A DNA stretch of 64,000 nucleotides from an uncultured Gammaproteobacteria bacterium (GCA_946885735.1 CAMPGW010000001.1:1-64000); one strand, 5' to 3'. Positions 47,301 through 55,639 are shown, counted from the first letter of the stretch. Notes: generated from the sequence alone by a model not told the origin. Numbers and translations: made by a program.

Positions 47301-47948
47301 GAGGCGCACCTGGAGCGTTTCCTCGACGTGATGCGCGAGGACTACCTCGGCCCGCGCGCCCGCGACGGCGTGCCCTTGCTTGAAGCCTCGGACTGGTTCA
47401 CCGCCTACCGCCTGGGACCGTTCTCGATGGTGGCGCTGCGCGACGCGATCGGCGAGGAGCGCGTCAACCTGGCCTTGCGGCGCTTCTTCGCCAAGCATGG
47501 CCACGGCCAGGTGCCGCTGGCGACGAGCCTGGATCTGTACGCCGAGCTGAAGGCGGTGACGCCGGCGGCGCAACACGAACTGCTGGCCGACCTGTTCGAG
47601 CGCAATACCTTCTGGAACCTGCAGGCCAAGGAGGCCACGTCGCGCAAGGTGGGCAAGGCCTGGGAAGTCACGCTGGTGGTCGGTGCCGAAAAGGTCGCGG
47701 TGGACCGGCAGGGCCGGGTGGCGCAACGACCGCTGCGCGAGCCGGTCGAGATCGGTGTGTATGGGCCCGGGACAGACGATGCGCCGGGCAAGCTGCTGTA
47801 CCTGGCCAGGCACCGCCTGAAGGAAGGAGAACAGCGCATCACGGTGAGCGTGCCGAGCGAGCCGGCCCGCGCCGGCATCGACCCGCGCAACGTGCTGATC
47901 GACACCCACCGCGCCAACAACATGAAGGTGCTGACGGCGACGCCCTGA
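44343..47948 (+). CDS. ABC-2 permease fused to an M1-family aminopeptidase domain
   Basis: A 1201-residue protein. Roughly the first 600 residues are ABC-2 permease in two sets of helices (EVFRFELRYQLARKSTWFYFLLLNALILRL; later ITATSFREIVFARGFLVVVAV and ELVWRERDAGLGPIADAAP). After one more helix near 590 the C-terminal half is M1 peptidase-like: VMAHEIAHQWWGNQL around residue 946 with the third zinc ligand in VSESLAWYSA, so the zinc site is complete. The usual GAMEN substrate motif is not seen as such. The peptidase part would face the periplasm. Such fusions are known in databases, but the transported substrate is not. Confidence 0.88.
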   Translation: MFAEVFRFELRYQLARKSTWFYFLLLNALILRLSAESFFDGARANGYPYNAPFVLASAGIIAGIFGMVMSAAIAGDAAARDVHLRMAPLMYTSPVGRAAYLGGRFLAVFVLVAVLMASIPLGQLLLLWLPGLDPALVAPFEPARYLLVYASLMVPTVFVTTALMFAAALLARRAMAAFAVAAGLFVSAIFTNAVLAQTKNLWALARMLDPFALTVMSELSRQRTVLQKGQMLIGLEPTVLANRGLWIAIGCVALLGAYARFSFSHDGAARRPRWWPRGWVGRGRGVADPLEAAGPAVPRAALAPLPPSRPRFDARARLRQVLAITATSFREIVFARGFLVVVAVAGLVALTGPELMEHLGVPLVPVTGMIAMALGNATDFFGFVAPLICVFYAGELVWRERDAGLGPIADAAPIKDWVPLLGKGLGLALALATWQGLLMAAGIFTQWRMEHFDFQPLLWVQMLFGLGLSGHLLFAVVAIALHVLVNQKFAGHLAGIAAFGLMLFSSQLGIEHTLLIYSADPGWNYSDMRGYGGTLGPVLWFKLYWAGWALLLASGARLLWVRGAEHGVAQRWAQARARVSRPLAATAALAMLLVLGAGGYIFYNTNVLNTYANSKQREARRVAYERRYAAVAALPQPLLASRTLRVELYPDRAEATITGRDVLVNRSERPIDTLHVETAAEVVAGPLRFDRDTTLVADDAELRHRTVKLRRPLQPGESLAMDYDLRFGGRGFGNGGIHTAITAGASHFERDWLPTLGYQRDREITDAAARREHGLPPRPPITPLADLAARHDPRGNQRIRVDTTIGTAADQVAVAPGQLQRSWSEGGRRYFRYVTPEPIENGFGIYSARYAIHETRWRDVAIRIYHHPAHAANVARIAQGVKASLERYTRTIGPYPARQLTVVEAAGYNVSARSHPTSIRMFEGYALMNPDADWRKVDFAFAVMAHEIAHQWWGNQLTPANVAGAPFVSESLAWYSALGVVADAKGEAHLERFLDVMREDYLGPRARDGVPLLEASDWFTAYRLGPFSMVALRDAIGEERVNLALRRFFAKHGHGQVPLATSLDLYAELKAVTPAAQHELLADLFERNTFWNLQAKEATSRKVGKAWEVTLVVGAEKVAVDRQGRVAQRPLREPVEIGVYGPGTDDAPGKLLYLARHRLKEGEQRITVSVPSEPARAGIDPRNVLIDTHRANNMKVLTATP

Positions 47949-48032
47949 ACCACCGCGCCCCATGACAATCGGCACTCACGGCGCCGGGGGGTTCTGCTAC
48001 GGTCCGGGAACTTCGTCCCGGGGACCCGACCC

Positions 48033-50828
48033 ATGCGCCACGCCGCCCTGTTCATCGCCCTCAGCCTGGCCTTCGGGCCGTCCGCGTTCGCCGCCGACGC
48101 CATCACGCCGGTGCCGGCCGCCGAACTCGCGCGCAGCGTCGACATCCCTTATGAAACCTTCACGCTCGACAACGGCCTGCGCGTGGTCCTGCACACCGAC
48201 CGCAAGGCGCCGGTGGTGGCCTTGCAGGCCTGGTACAACGTCGGCTCGAAGGACGAGCCCAAGGGCAAAACCGGTTACGCGCATCTGTTCGAGCACATCG
48301 GCCTGTTCAATCCCACCGAGAACCTGCCGGGCGGGCTGATGCAGCCGCTGCGCGCGCTCGGCGCCACCGACTGGAACGGCACCACCTGGTTCGACCGCAC
48401 CAACTTCTTCCAGACCGTGCCGACCTCCGCGCTCGAGCAGGCGATGTACATGGAGAGCGATCGCATGGGCCATCTGCTCGGCGCGCTCAACCAGGAGCGG
48501 CTCGACAACCAGCGCGGCGTGGTGCAGAACGAAAAGCGCCAGGGCGACAACCAGCCTTATGGCCTGGTGCAGTACGCGCGCTTGGAAGCCTTGTTCCCGG
48601 AAGGCCACCCGTACCGGCACTCGACCATCGGTTCGATGGCCGACCTCGACGCCGCCAGCCTCGAGGACCTGCGCAACTGGCATCGCGAGAACTACGGCCC
48701 CAACAATGCGGTGCTGTCGATCGCCGGCGACATCGACGTGGCGGCCGCGCGCCGGCTGGTGCAGAAGTATTTCGGCCACATTCCGCGCGGCGCGCAGAAC
48801 GAGCCGGCCATGGCGGATGTCCCGACCCTGCCCAAGCGCGTGGACATCGCCATGCAGGACCGCGTGTCGAACACGCGCCTGTACCGCAACTGGGCCGTGC
48901 CGGGCCTGCTCGACGAGGCGTCCGCCGACCTCGACGTCGCCGCCACCGTGCTCGGCGGCCTGGCCAGTTCGCGCCTGGACAACGAACTCGTGCGCGGCGA
49001 CGAGACCGCCGTCGCCGTCACCGCCGGCTACCAGCCCTTCCACCGGCTCGGCATGGTCACCGTCAGCGTGGACGTGAAGCCGGGGCAGGATGCGGATGCG
49101 GTGTCGGCGCGGCTGGACAAGCTGATCGCCGATTTCATCCAGAACGGACCGACCGAGGACGAGGTGGCGCGCGTGGCGACCACGCGCATCGCCGGCATGG
49201 TCGGCGCGCTCGAGCCGGTCGGCGGTTTCGGCGGCAAGTCGGTGGTGCTGGCCGAGGGCGCGCTGTACGCCAGCGATCCCGGCCACTATCGCAAGGAACT
49301 GGCGGGCTACGGCAAGGCCACGCCGGCCTCCGTGCGCGCGGCGATGCAGCGCTGGCTTACGCGCCCGACCGTGGCCATCCGCGTCGATCCGGGCGAGCGC
49401 CCGGCCTATGCCGAGGCGGCAAGCGCGCGGCCCGCGCCGACGCCGGCGACGCCGCTACAGGTCACGCCGCGCGAACCGATGCCGCCGGTGGGCGCGATGA
49501 AGCCGCTGGATTTCCCCGAGGTCGAGCGTGCCACGCTGCGCAACGGCATCGAAGTCGTCTACGCGCAATCCATCGCGGTGCCGATGACGCAGGTGGCGGT
49601 GGAGTTCGACGCCGGCGTGGCGGCGGACCCGGCCGATGCGCTCGGCACGCAGCGCCTGATGCTCGCGCTGCTGGACCAGGGCACGCAGACGCGTGACGCG
49701 GTGCAGATCGCCGAGACCGGCGAGCGCCTGGGCGCGAACATTGGCACCAACACCGGCCTGGACCGCACCGCGGTGACGCTGGGCGTGGTCTCGCCCAACC
49801 TCGACGGCGGCCTCGAGCTGCTGGCCGACGTGATCCGCAATCCCGCCTTCAAGCCGACCGACCTGGAACGCATGCGCGCGCAGCAGCTGGCGATGATCGC
49901 GCAGGAGAACACCTCGCCGAACGGCATGGGCGGGCGCGCGGTGCCCGGCATCCTCTACGGCGCGGCGCATCCCTACGGGCGACCGGCCTCGGGCCTGGGC
50001 GACACCGCGGCGGTCACCGCCCTCGACCGCGATGCGCTACAGGCCTTCCACCAGCGCTGGCTGCGGCCCGACAACGCGCGCATCTTCGTGGTGTCGGACA
50101 AGCCGCTGGCCGAGCTGAAGCCGATGCTCGACGCGCGCTTCGGCGAGTGGACCGCGCCCACGGTCGCCAAGGGCAGCAAGTCCTTCGCCGCGCCCTTGCC
50201 CGAGCCCACGCCGCGCATCGTGCTGATCGACCGCCCGCAGTCGCCGCAGTCGCTGATCATCGGCGGCGTGGTGCTGCCGGTCACCGGCAAGGACGACCTG
50301 GTCGCCTTCAACGCCGCCAACGAGGTGATCGGCAACGGCTTCCTGTCGCGCATCAACCAGGACATCCGCGAGACCCGCGGCTGGTCATACGGCCTCAACG
50401 GCCGCATCACCCTGGCCGAGCAGCGCTCGCCCTACCTGGTCACCGCGCCGGTGCAGTCCAACCGCACCGGCGAGTCGATCGCGGTGCTGATCCAGCAGTA
50501 CAAGGACTTCCTGTCGGCCAAGGGCGTCACCGAGGCCGAGCGCGAGCGCACCATCAACGGCAACGTGCGCCAGCTTCCGGGCGGCTTCGAGACTTCGGCG
50601 GCGGTGCTCAACGCGCTGCGCACCAATGCGTTGTACGGGCGGCCGGACAACTATTGGGAAACGCTGGGCCCGCGTTATGAAGCCCTGAGCGCGGCCGACA
50701 TGGACGCCGCCGCGCGTCGCGTCATCAAGGACGCGGAGTTCGTCTGGGTCGTGGTCGGCGACGCCAAGGTCGTGAAGCCGCAGCTGGAATCGCTGGGCTT
50801 GCCGGTGGAGGAGCGCGCGGCGCCCTGA
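48033..50828 (+). CDS. Exported M16-family (pitrilysin-like) zinc metallopeptidase
   Basis: A 931-residue protein with signal peptide MRHAALFIALSLAFGPSAFA. The first M16 module carries the inverted zinc motif in GYAHLFEHIGL (HxxEH near residue 84) and the downstream glutamate region NEKRQGDNQPYG. The second module (about 480-930) keeps the fold (VAVEFDAGVAADPADALGTQRLMLALLDQGT) but lacks HxxEH, so it is the usual inactive partner. Ending KFVWVVVGDA-like strand is present. It probably degrades peptides in the periplasm. The preceding permease-M1 gene ends 84 bases upstream on the same strand, so both proteolytic genes may share transcripts. Confidence 0.92.
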   Translation: MRHAALFIALSLAFGPSAFAADAITPVPAAELARSVDIPYETFTLDNGLRVVLHTDRKAPVVALQAWYNVGSKDEPKGKTGYAHLFEHIGLFNPTENLPGGLMQPLRALGATDWNGTTWFDRTNFFQTVPTSALEQAMYMESDRMGHLLGALNQERLDNQRGVVQNEKRQGDNQPYGLVQYARLEALFPEGHPYRHSTIGSMADLDAASLEDLRNWHRENYGPNNAVLSIAGDIDVAAARRLVQKYFGHIPRGAQNEPAMADVPTLPKRVDIAMQDRVSNTRLYRNWAVPGLLDEASADLDVAATVLGGLASSRLDNELVRGDETAVAVTAGYQPFHRLGMVTVSVDVKPGQDADAVSARLDKLIADFIQNGPTEDEVARVATTRIAGMVGALEPVGGFGGKSVVLAEGALYASDPGHYRKELAGYGKATPASVRAAMQRWLTRPTVAIRVDPGERPAYAEAASARPAPTPATPLQVTPREPMPPVGAMKPLDFPEVERATLRNGIEVVYAQSIAVPMTQVAVEFDAGVAADPADALGTQRLMLALLDQGTQTRDAVQIAETGERLGANIGTNTGLDRTAVTLGVVSPNLDGGLELLADVIRNPAFKPTDLERMRAQQLAMIAQENTSPNGMGGRAVPGILYGAAHPYGRPASGLGDTAAVTALDRDALQAFHQRWLRPDNARIFVVSDKPLAELKPMLDARFGEWTAPTVAKGSKSFAAPLPEPTPRIVLIDRPQSPQSLIIGGVVLPVTGKDDLVAFNAANEVIGNGFLSRINQDIRETRGWSYGLNGRITLAEQRSPYLVTAPVQSNRTGESIAVLIQQYKDFLSAKGVTEAERERTINGNVRQLPGGFETSAAVLNALRTNALYGRPDNYWETLGPRYEALSAADMDAAARRVIKDAEFVWVVVGDAKVVKPQLESLGLPVEERAAP

Positions 50829-50862
50829 CGCCGCCCGCGCACCCGGCGCGCAACTCAGCCCG

Positions 50863-50934
50863 AACGTTCAAGCCCGGCGCGGGGCCGGCATGGAGACTGG
50901 TCCTGCCGGCCAATCCTGGCCCGCGCAACGTTCA
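50863..50934 (+). repeat. AACGTTCA direct repeat before the metallothionein-like gene
   Basis: AACGTTCA occurs at 50863-50870 and again at 50927-50934, the second just before the ribosome site. Each core AACGTT is itself palindromic. Two copies may be chance; a metal-responsive operator is possible. Confidence 0.25.
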
Positions 50935-50945
50935 GGAGATTCGCC

Positions 50946-51083
50946 ATGACCACCGAAAACAAGAAGTGCAGCTGCCCGTCCTGCCCCGGCGCGAGCTGTG
51001 GCTGCGGTTGCCAGTCCGCCGCCCCGGCCGCCTGCCAGTGCGGTTGCCAGCAGGGCAAGGCCTGCGCCTGCAAGCCGCGCTGA
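50946..51083 (+). CDS. Metallothionein-like cysteine-rich small protein
   Basis: A 45-residue protein with eleven cysteines, all in the span 8-42: CSCPSC, CGCGC, CQCGC and CAC, plus a few lysines and glutamines and no aromatic residue. Such CxC-rich short proteins bind zinc, cadmium or copper(I) in thiolate clusters. AGGAG lies eight bases before the ATG, and the stop is followed by a strong stem-loop, which supports a real gene. It is shorter than cyanobacterial SmtA or Pseudomonas PmtA and has no histidine, so it is metallothionein-like rather than a firm family member. Confidence 0.7.
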   Translation: MTTENKKCSCPSCPGASCGCGCQSAAPAACQCGCQQGKACACKPR

Positions 51084-51101
51084 AACCGCTTCGCTTGCTC
51101 G

Positions 51102-51138
51102 CCCCTGCCGCACGCGGGATGATCCCGGTGCGGCGGGG
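51102..51138. terminator. Long stem-loop between the metallothionein-like and sheath genes
   Basis: CCCC, GCCGCAC and CGGGA on the left pair with TCCCG, GTGCGGC and GGGG on the right, with two single-base bulges and loop TGA, giving 16 pairs. It probably ends the short transcript, or attenuates read-through into the sheath gene. No T-tract. Confidence 0.6.
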
Positions 51139-51162
51139 AGCCGCGTGGGACGGGAGCGTCGG

Positions 51163-52278
51163 ATGAATGTGCCGGGCCCGACCCGCATCGAGGAGATCCC
51201 GCCGCGTCGCCCGATACAGGCTGCCCTCACCGGCGTGACCGCCTTCGTCGGCAGTGCCAGCGCGGGGCCGGTCGCGCAGCCGGTGCGTTTCCAGTCCGCG
51301 TGGAAGATCGAGGAGACCTTTGGCGGCTTCGGGTCGGGCCATGCGCTCGGTTACGCGCTGCGCGATTTCTTCCTCAACGGGGGAGGCGAGGCCTTCGCGG
51401 TGCGAACGCGCACGAGTCTGGCCGCGGACGTGGAGGGGATGAGGGAGGCGTTGCGGGTGCTCGAAGCAACCGACTTCGACCTGCTGGCCTTGCTGCCCGA
51501 TACGCCCCAGGGCGACGTCCCGCCGGCGCTGCTGACCGAGGCCATCGCCCTGTGCGAACGCCGCCGCGCCATGCTGCTGGTGGATGCGCCCTCCGCCTGG
51601 GCCGGTGCCGGCGATGCGATCGCCGCGATGGCCGCGGGCGTGATCCCGCGCAGTCGCGATGCGGCGCTGTATTTCCCGCGCCTCCACGCGCACGACGGAA
51701 CAGGCGGGCGGGAAGGCGCGGTGTCTGCGCTTGGCGCGGTGGCGGGTTGCGTCGCGCGCACCGACGCGAGACATGGCGTTTGGAAGTCGCCTGCCGGGAG
51801 CGAGGCCACGCTGTACGGGTTCACGCCTGCGCTAGCGCTGAACAACCTCGACGCCGGCCGCCTCAATCCGCTGGCGAGCAATGCCATCCGCAGCCTGCCC
51901 TACGGCGGCACGTGCCTGTGGGGCGGGCGCACACTGCGCGGCGCAGACGGCCTGGCCGACGATTACAAGTACCTGGCGGTTCGGCGACTCGCGCTGCTGC
52001 TGCAGCGCAGCCTCGACCGCGGCCTCGACTGGGTCGTATTCGAAGCCGACTCCGAGCGCCTGCGCAGCGACGTTCGCCGCGAGGTCGAGACCTTCCTGCA
52101 CGGGTTGTTCCGCGACCGTGCCTTCAGCGGCAACAAGCCGAGCGATGCCTTTTTCGCTCAGTGCGAGCCCGCGATCGTCGGTGCGCCGCCCACCCTCGAC
52201 CTGCTGGTGGGCTTCGCACCGATCAAGCCAGCGGAATTCCTGGTGTTCCGCCTGCAGAAACCGCTGGCACCAGGCTGA
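51163..52278 (+). CDS. Contractile phage-tail-sheath-like protein, orphan
   Basis: A 371-residue tail-sheath family protein. The N-terminal part shows RPIQAALTGVTAFVGSASAGPVAQPVRFQSAWKIEETFGGF and LGYALRDFFLNGGGEAFAVR, the classic sheath opening. The C-terminal part shows LSARAANG-like region NAIRSLPYGGTCLWGGRTLRG, YKYLAVRRLALLLQRSLDRGLDWVVFEADSERL, VETFLHGLFRDRAFSGNKPSDAFF and the final strand IKPAEFLVFRLQ used in sheath-sheath contacts. In phages, tailocins and extracellular injection systems the sheath is next to tube and baseplate genes; none is present here. It may be a relic or a single recruited gene. Confidence 0.85.
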   Translation: MNVPGPTRIEEIPPRRPIQAALTGVTAFVGSASAGPVAQPVRFQSAWKIEETFGGFGSGHALGYALRDFFLNGGGEAFAVRTRTSLAADVEGMREALRVLEATDFDLLALLPDTPQGDVPPALLTEAIALCERRRAMLLVDAPSAWAGAGDAIAAMAAGVIPRSRDAALYFPRLHAHDGTGGREGAVSALGAVAGCVARTDARHGVWKSPAGSEATLYGFTPALALNNLDAGRLNPLASNAIRSLPYGGTCLWGGRTLRGADGLADDYKYLAVRRLALLLQRSLDRGLDWVVFEADSERLRSDVRREVETFLHGLFRDRAFSGNKPSDAFFAQCEPAIVGAPPTLDLLVGFAPIKPAEFLVFRLQKPLAPG

Positions 52279-52293
52279 GCGGAACCGTCAGCC
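52273..52293. terminator. Stem-loop containing both convergent stop codons (sheath / DUF1428)
   Basis: GGCTGA (52273-52278) pairs with TCAGCC (52288-52293), with an inner CGG-AA-CCG. The left arm ends with the sheath stop TGA and the right arm starts with the complement of the DUF1428 stop. Confidence 0.5.
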
Positions 52294-52656
52294 GCCGCGG
52301 CCGCCGATATCCAGGATCGCCTGGAAGCCGCCGAAGATCATCCGCTTGCCGTCGAAGGGCATCGGCGTCTTCTCGGGATCCATGCGCGGGTCCTCCATCA
52401 TCTTCTTGATGCCGGCGTCGCGCGTGGCCTTGTCGGGCCACTCCACCCAGCTGAAGGCCACCGTCTCGTCGGCGGTTGCCTGCACCGAACGTTTGAAGTC
52501 GGTCTGCTTGCCATCCGGTACGTCGTCGCCCCAGCACTCGACGACGCGCAGCGCGCCGAACTCCATGAAGATCTGGTCGAACTCGCGGGCGTGGTCGAGG
52601 AACTTCTGCTTGTTGGCGGTGGGTACGGCCATGACGAAACCATCGATGTAGGACAT
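52288..52656 (-). CDS. DUF1428-family protein
   Basis: A 122-residue cytoplasmic protein of the DUF1428 family, with an expected ferredoxin-like (dimeric alpha-beta barrel) fold. It starts MSYIDGFVMAVPTANKQKFLDHAREF and contains EFGALRVVECWGDDVPDGKQTDFKRSV, WVEWPDKATRDAGIKKMMEDPR and the C-terminal PFDGKRMIFGGFQAILD, all characteristic. GGAGG precedes the ATG. Function is unknown. It is divergent from the M64 peptidase gene and converges on the sheath gene. Confidence 0.88.
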   Translation of the reverse strand: MSYIDGFVMAVPTANKQKFLDHAREFDQIFMEFGALRVVECWGDDVPDGKQTDFKRSVQATADETVAFSWVEWPDKATRDAGIKKMMEDPRMDPEKTPMPFDGKRMIFGGFQAILDIGGRGG

Positions 52657-52792
52657 GCGGGCCTCCAGGGTTCGTGCGGGAAGGGGAAGGTCGCATTCTC
52701 CACCGGCGGTGGCGGCGTGCAAGCGGCGCGACGGTCTCGGCCGTGCGACGGCTGTGGCATGCTGGTCGGGTCGCCCTGATCCGGAGCCTGCC

Positions 52793-54175
52793 ATGTCGCT
52801 GACCCTCAGCCTGCTGCTGGCCGCGCAGGCCGCCGCGCCTGCCACGATGCGCGTGGACATCCAGCATTCCGGCAACGCCGCCAGCGAGTCCTTTGCGCTG
52901 GAGCGCGTGCAGGTCGAGGCCTTGCCATGGCCGGGCAACCCGGCACGGCCGATCGACGACACCAACCGCGGCGTCAACCGGCTGGAGGTCGTGGATCCCA
53001 CCACCGGCAAGGTCCTGTACTCGCGCGGCTACAGCACGGTGTTCGGCGAGTGGCGCACCACCGACGAGGCAAAGTCGCTGGCGCGCAGTTTCCAGGAGTC
53101 GCTGCGCTTCCCGATGCCGTCGGCACCGGTGGACGTGCGGATCATGGCGCGCACGCCGGACAACGAGTTCGCGCCGGTGTGGACGGTCCGGGTGGATCCT
53201 AATGCGCTCGATGTCGAGCGCGTGGCCGGACCGGCGCCGGCGCAGCCGATCAAGGTGCACTACAGCGGCGATCCGGCGCACAAGGTGGACCTGCTGATCC
53301 TGGGCGATGGCTACACGCAGGCCGAGCTGCCGACGTTCGAGGCGAAGGCGCGCAAGCTTGCCGCCCACCTGTTCAGCGTGTCGCCCTTCAAGGAGCGCGC
53401 CGGCGACTTCAACGTCTGGGCGCTGACCGTACCGGTGCCCGAGTCCGGCGTCAGCCGTCCGTCCACCGGCGTGCATCGCGCGACCGCCACCGGCATGCGC
53501 TACGACATCTTCGGCAGCGAGCGCTACGCGCTGACCCTGGACAACCGCAAGTTCCGCGATCTCGCGCAGTACGCGACCTACGAGGCGGTGGAGATCATCT
53601 TCAACAACGAAACCTACGGCGGTGGCGGCATCTTCGGCCAGTTCAGCACGGCGGCGGCGGACAACGACTGGGTGGACTACCTGTTCGTGCACGAGTTCGG
53701 CCACCACTTCGCCGCGCTCGCCGACGAGTACTACACCTCGCCCTCGGTGTACCTGCCCGCCAGCGGCACCAAGGTCGAACCCTGGGAGCCGAACGTCACC
53801 GCGCTGCATGATCCGGCGGCGGTCAAGTGGCACCGGCACGTGACGCCGGGCACGCCGATCCCCACGCCCTGGCCCAAGGCGGCCTTCGAGGAGTACGAGC
53901 GCGGCATCCAGGCGCGGCGCATGCAGCTGCGCGCCGACAAGCGGCCCGAGTCGGAGATGACCGCGCTGTTCAAGGAAGAGGCGGCGGGCGTGGAGAAGAT
54001 CTTCGATCGCTCGCCGGTGCGCACCGTGGTCGGCGCCTTCGAGGGTGCCAACTACGAGGCCGCCGGCTACTACCGCCCGCAACTGCAATGCCTGATGTTC
54101 GACCGGGTGAGCGACTTCTGCGCGGTGTGCAAGGACGCGATCACCGACATCATCGACCTCTACAGCCGGCCTTAG
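52793..54175 (+). CDS. M64-family (IgA peptidase-like) metallopeptidase
   Basis: A 460-residue protein with a short hydrophobic N-terminus that may act as a signal (MSLTLSLLLAAQAAA). The first 200 residues are beta-rich as in the M64 N-terminal domain. The catalytic domain begins VDLLILGDGYTQAELPTFEAKARKLAAHLFSVSPF and carries DYLFVHEFGHHFAALADEYY: HEFGH zinc site with a following aspartate. This is the M64 signature; the founding member cuts IgA, but environmental members have unknown targets. The adjacent alcohol dehydrogenase gene starts 16 bases later on the same strand. Confidence 0.88.
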   Translation: MSLTLSLLLAAQAAAPATMRVDIQHSGNAASESFALERVQVEALPWPGNPARPIDDTNRGVNRLEVVDPTTGKVLYSRGYSTVFGEWRTTDEAKSLARSFQESLRFPMPSAPVDVRIMARTPDNEFAPVWTVRVDPNALDVERVAGPAPAQPIKVHYSGDPAHKVDLLILGDGYTQAELPTFEAKARKLAAHLFSVSPFKERAGDFNVWALTVPVPESGVSRPSTGVHRATATGMRYDIFGSERYALTLDNRKFRDLAQYATYEAVEIIFNNETYGGGGIFGQFSTAAADNDWVDYLFVHEFGHHFAALADEYYTSPSVYLPASGTKVEPWEPNVTALHDPAAVKWHRHVTPGTPIPTPWPKAAFEEYERGIQARRMQLRADKRPESEMTALFKEEAAGVEKIFDRSPVRTVVGAFEGANYEAAGYYRPQLQCLMFDRVSDFCAVCKDAITDIIDLYSRP

Positions 54176-54191
54176 GCCGAAGGGATTCGCC

Positions 54192-55244
54192 ATGCAGGTT
54201 TCCGGCTTCGCTGCCCAGTCCGCCAGCACGCCGCTGGCCCCCCTCGCGTTCGAGCGCCGCGACCCGCGGCCGGACGACGTCGTCATCGACATCGAGTTCT
54301 GCGGGGTCTGCCACTCCGACCTGCACCAGGCGCGCAACGACTGGCACAACAGCCTGTACCCGATGGTGCCGGGCCACGAGATCATCGGCCGCGTCAGCGC
54401 GGTGGGCGCGCAGGCCTCGCGCTTCAAGGTCGGCGACAGGGTGGGCGTGGGCTGCATGGTGGATTCCTGCCAGCAGTGCGCGCCCTGCGAGCACGGGCTG
54501 GAGCAGTACTGCCGCAAGGGCTGCACCGTCACCTACAACGGCGTGGACAGGAAGGACGGGTTGCCGACCTTCGGCGGCTACTCGCAGCGCATCGTGGTCA
54601 ACGAGAAGTTCGTGCTGCGCATTCCCGAGGGCCTCGACCCGGCCGGCGCCGCGCCGCTGCTGTGTGCCGGCATCACCACCTGGTCGCCGTTGCGGCACTG
54701 GAAGGTCGGGCCGGGCAGCAAGGTCGCGGTGATCGGCCTCGGCGGCCTCGGCCACATGGCGCTGAAGCTGGCGCGCGCGAAGGGCGCCGACGTCAGCCTG
54801 TTCACGCGCTCGCCCGACAAGGAGGCCGACGCGTTGCGGCTGGGCGCGCACCGGGTCGTGCTGTCCACCGACAAGGCGGCCATGAAGGCCGTGTCGGGAC
54901 ACTTCGACCTCGTCATTGACACGGTTCCGTACGCGCACGATCTCAATCCCTACCTGTCGAGCCTCGCGCTCGATGGCGCGCTGGTAGTCGTCGGTTACCT
55001 GGGACCGCTGGAGCATCCGGTGAACTCGGTCGCGCTGGTGATGGGCCGGCGCACGCTGTCGGGATCGGCCATCGGCGGCATCGCCGAGACCCAGGAGATG
55101 CTGGACTTCTGCGGCGAGCACGGCATCACCTCCGACATCGAGATGATCCGCATCCAGGACATCAACGCCGCCTACGAGCGCATGCTGCGCAGCGACGTGA
55201 AGTACCGCTTCGTGATCGACCTGGCGTCTCTGGAAGGCGGCTAG
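54192..55244 (+). CDS. NAD(P)-dependent zinc alcohol dehydrogenase (YahK/CAD-like)
   Basis: A 350-residue medium-chain dehydrogenase that reduces aldehydes. Catalytic zinc ligands are in CGVCHSD and PGHEIIG; the structural zinc site is the four-cysteine block CQQCAPCEHGLEQYC. The Rossmann motif is GLGGLGHMALKLA, and the residues after it (SLFTRSPDKEADALRLGA) with a serine/arginine pair suggest NADPH, as in cinnamyl-alcohol-type enzymes. The 3' end shares the four bases CTAG with the stop codon of the convergent gene. Confidence 0.93.
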   Translation: MQVSGFAAQSASTPLAPLAFERRDPRPDDVVIDIEFCGVCHSDLHQARNDWHNSLYPMVPGHEIIGRVSAVGAQASRFKVGDRVGVGCMVDSCQQCAPCEHGLEQYCRKGCTVTYNGVDRKDGLPTFGGYSQRIVVNEKFVLRIPEGLDPAGAAPLLCAGITTWSPLRHWKVGPGSKVAVIGLGGLGHMALKLARAKGADVSLFTRSPDKEADALRLGAHRVVLSTDKAAMKAVSGHFDLVIDTVPYAHDLNPYLSSLALDGALVVVGYLGPLEHPVNSVALVMGRRTLSGSAIGGIAETQEMLDFCGEHGITSDIEMIRIQDINAAYERMLRSDVKYRFVIDLASLEGG

Positions 55245-55639
55245 CGCCGCTCGAGCAGCGCATCGAAGGCTGGAGGGTCCAGGTGCACCTGCATCAGGCC
55301 CTCCAGCTCGGAGAAGCGCCGCACGAATTCGGCGATCACCTGCACGTACTTCGAGCCGGTCAGCATGTGCACGGCGGTGAAGCGATGGCGGTTTCGTCCC
55401 AGCCAGGCCGCCCAGTCGTTGCCCACCCCCATCGATGCGCCGCGCGCGGCGCGTGCGTCCACCAGCAACTCGACCGGCAACTCCTCGTGCATCAGGGCCT
55501 CCAGGCAGCGGAACGGCAGGGCGCCGAACTCCCCGACGTCGTGGCCTTCGATGCGCACGCGCAAGCGCGTCGGGGCCAGGCGATGGATCTCGATGGTGCA
55601 GGCCTCCGAGGCCAGCCGCGTGCTGCAGGTCGAAACCAT
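55241..55639 (-). CDS. STAS/SpoIIAA-like small protein
   Basis: A 132-residue cytoplasmic protein with alternating strands and helices: CTIEIHRLAPTRLRVRIEGHDVGEFGA, LPVELLVDARAARGASMGVGNDWAAWLGRNRHRFTAVHMLTGSKYVQVIAEFVRRF. The VELLVDARA strand and the following helix resemble STAS-like folds, in which this position is phosphorylated or binds ligands; the assignment is tentative. Its stop codon overlaps that of the alcohol dehydrogenase (CTAG). Confidence 0.55.
   Translation of the reverse strand: MVSTCSTRLASEACTIEIHRLAPTRLRVRIEGHDVGEFGALPFRCLEALMHEELPVELLVDARAARGASMGVGNDWAAWLGRNRHRFTAVHMLTGSKYVQVIAEFVRRFSELEGLMQVHLDPPAFDALLERR

Noticed and set aside
51163..52278. Prophage or tailocin
   Set aside because: Apart from the sheath gene there is no integrase, capsid, tube, baseplate or lysis gene nearby.
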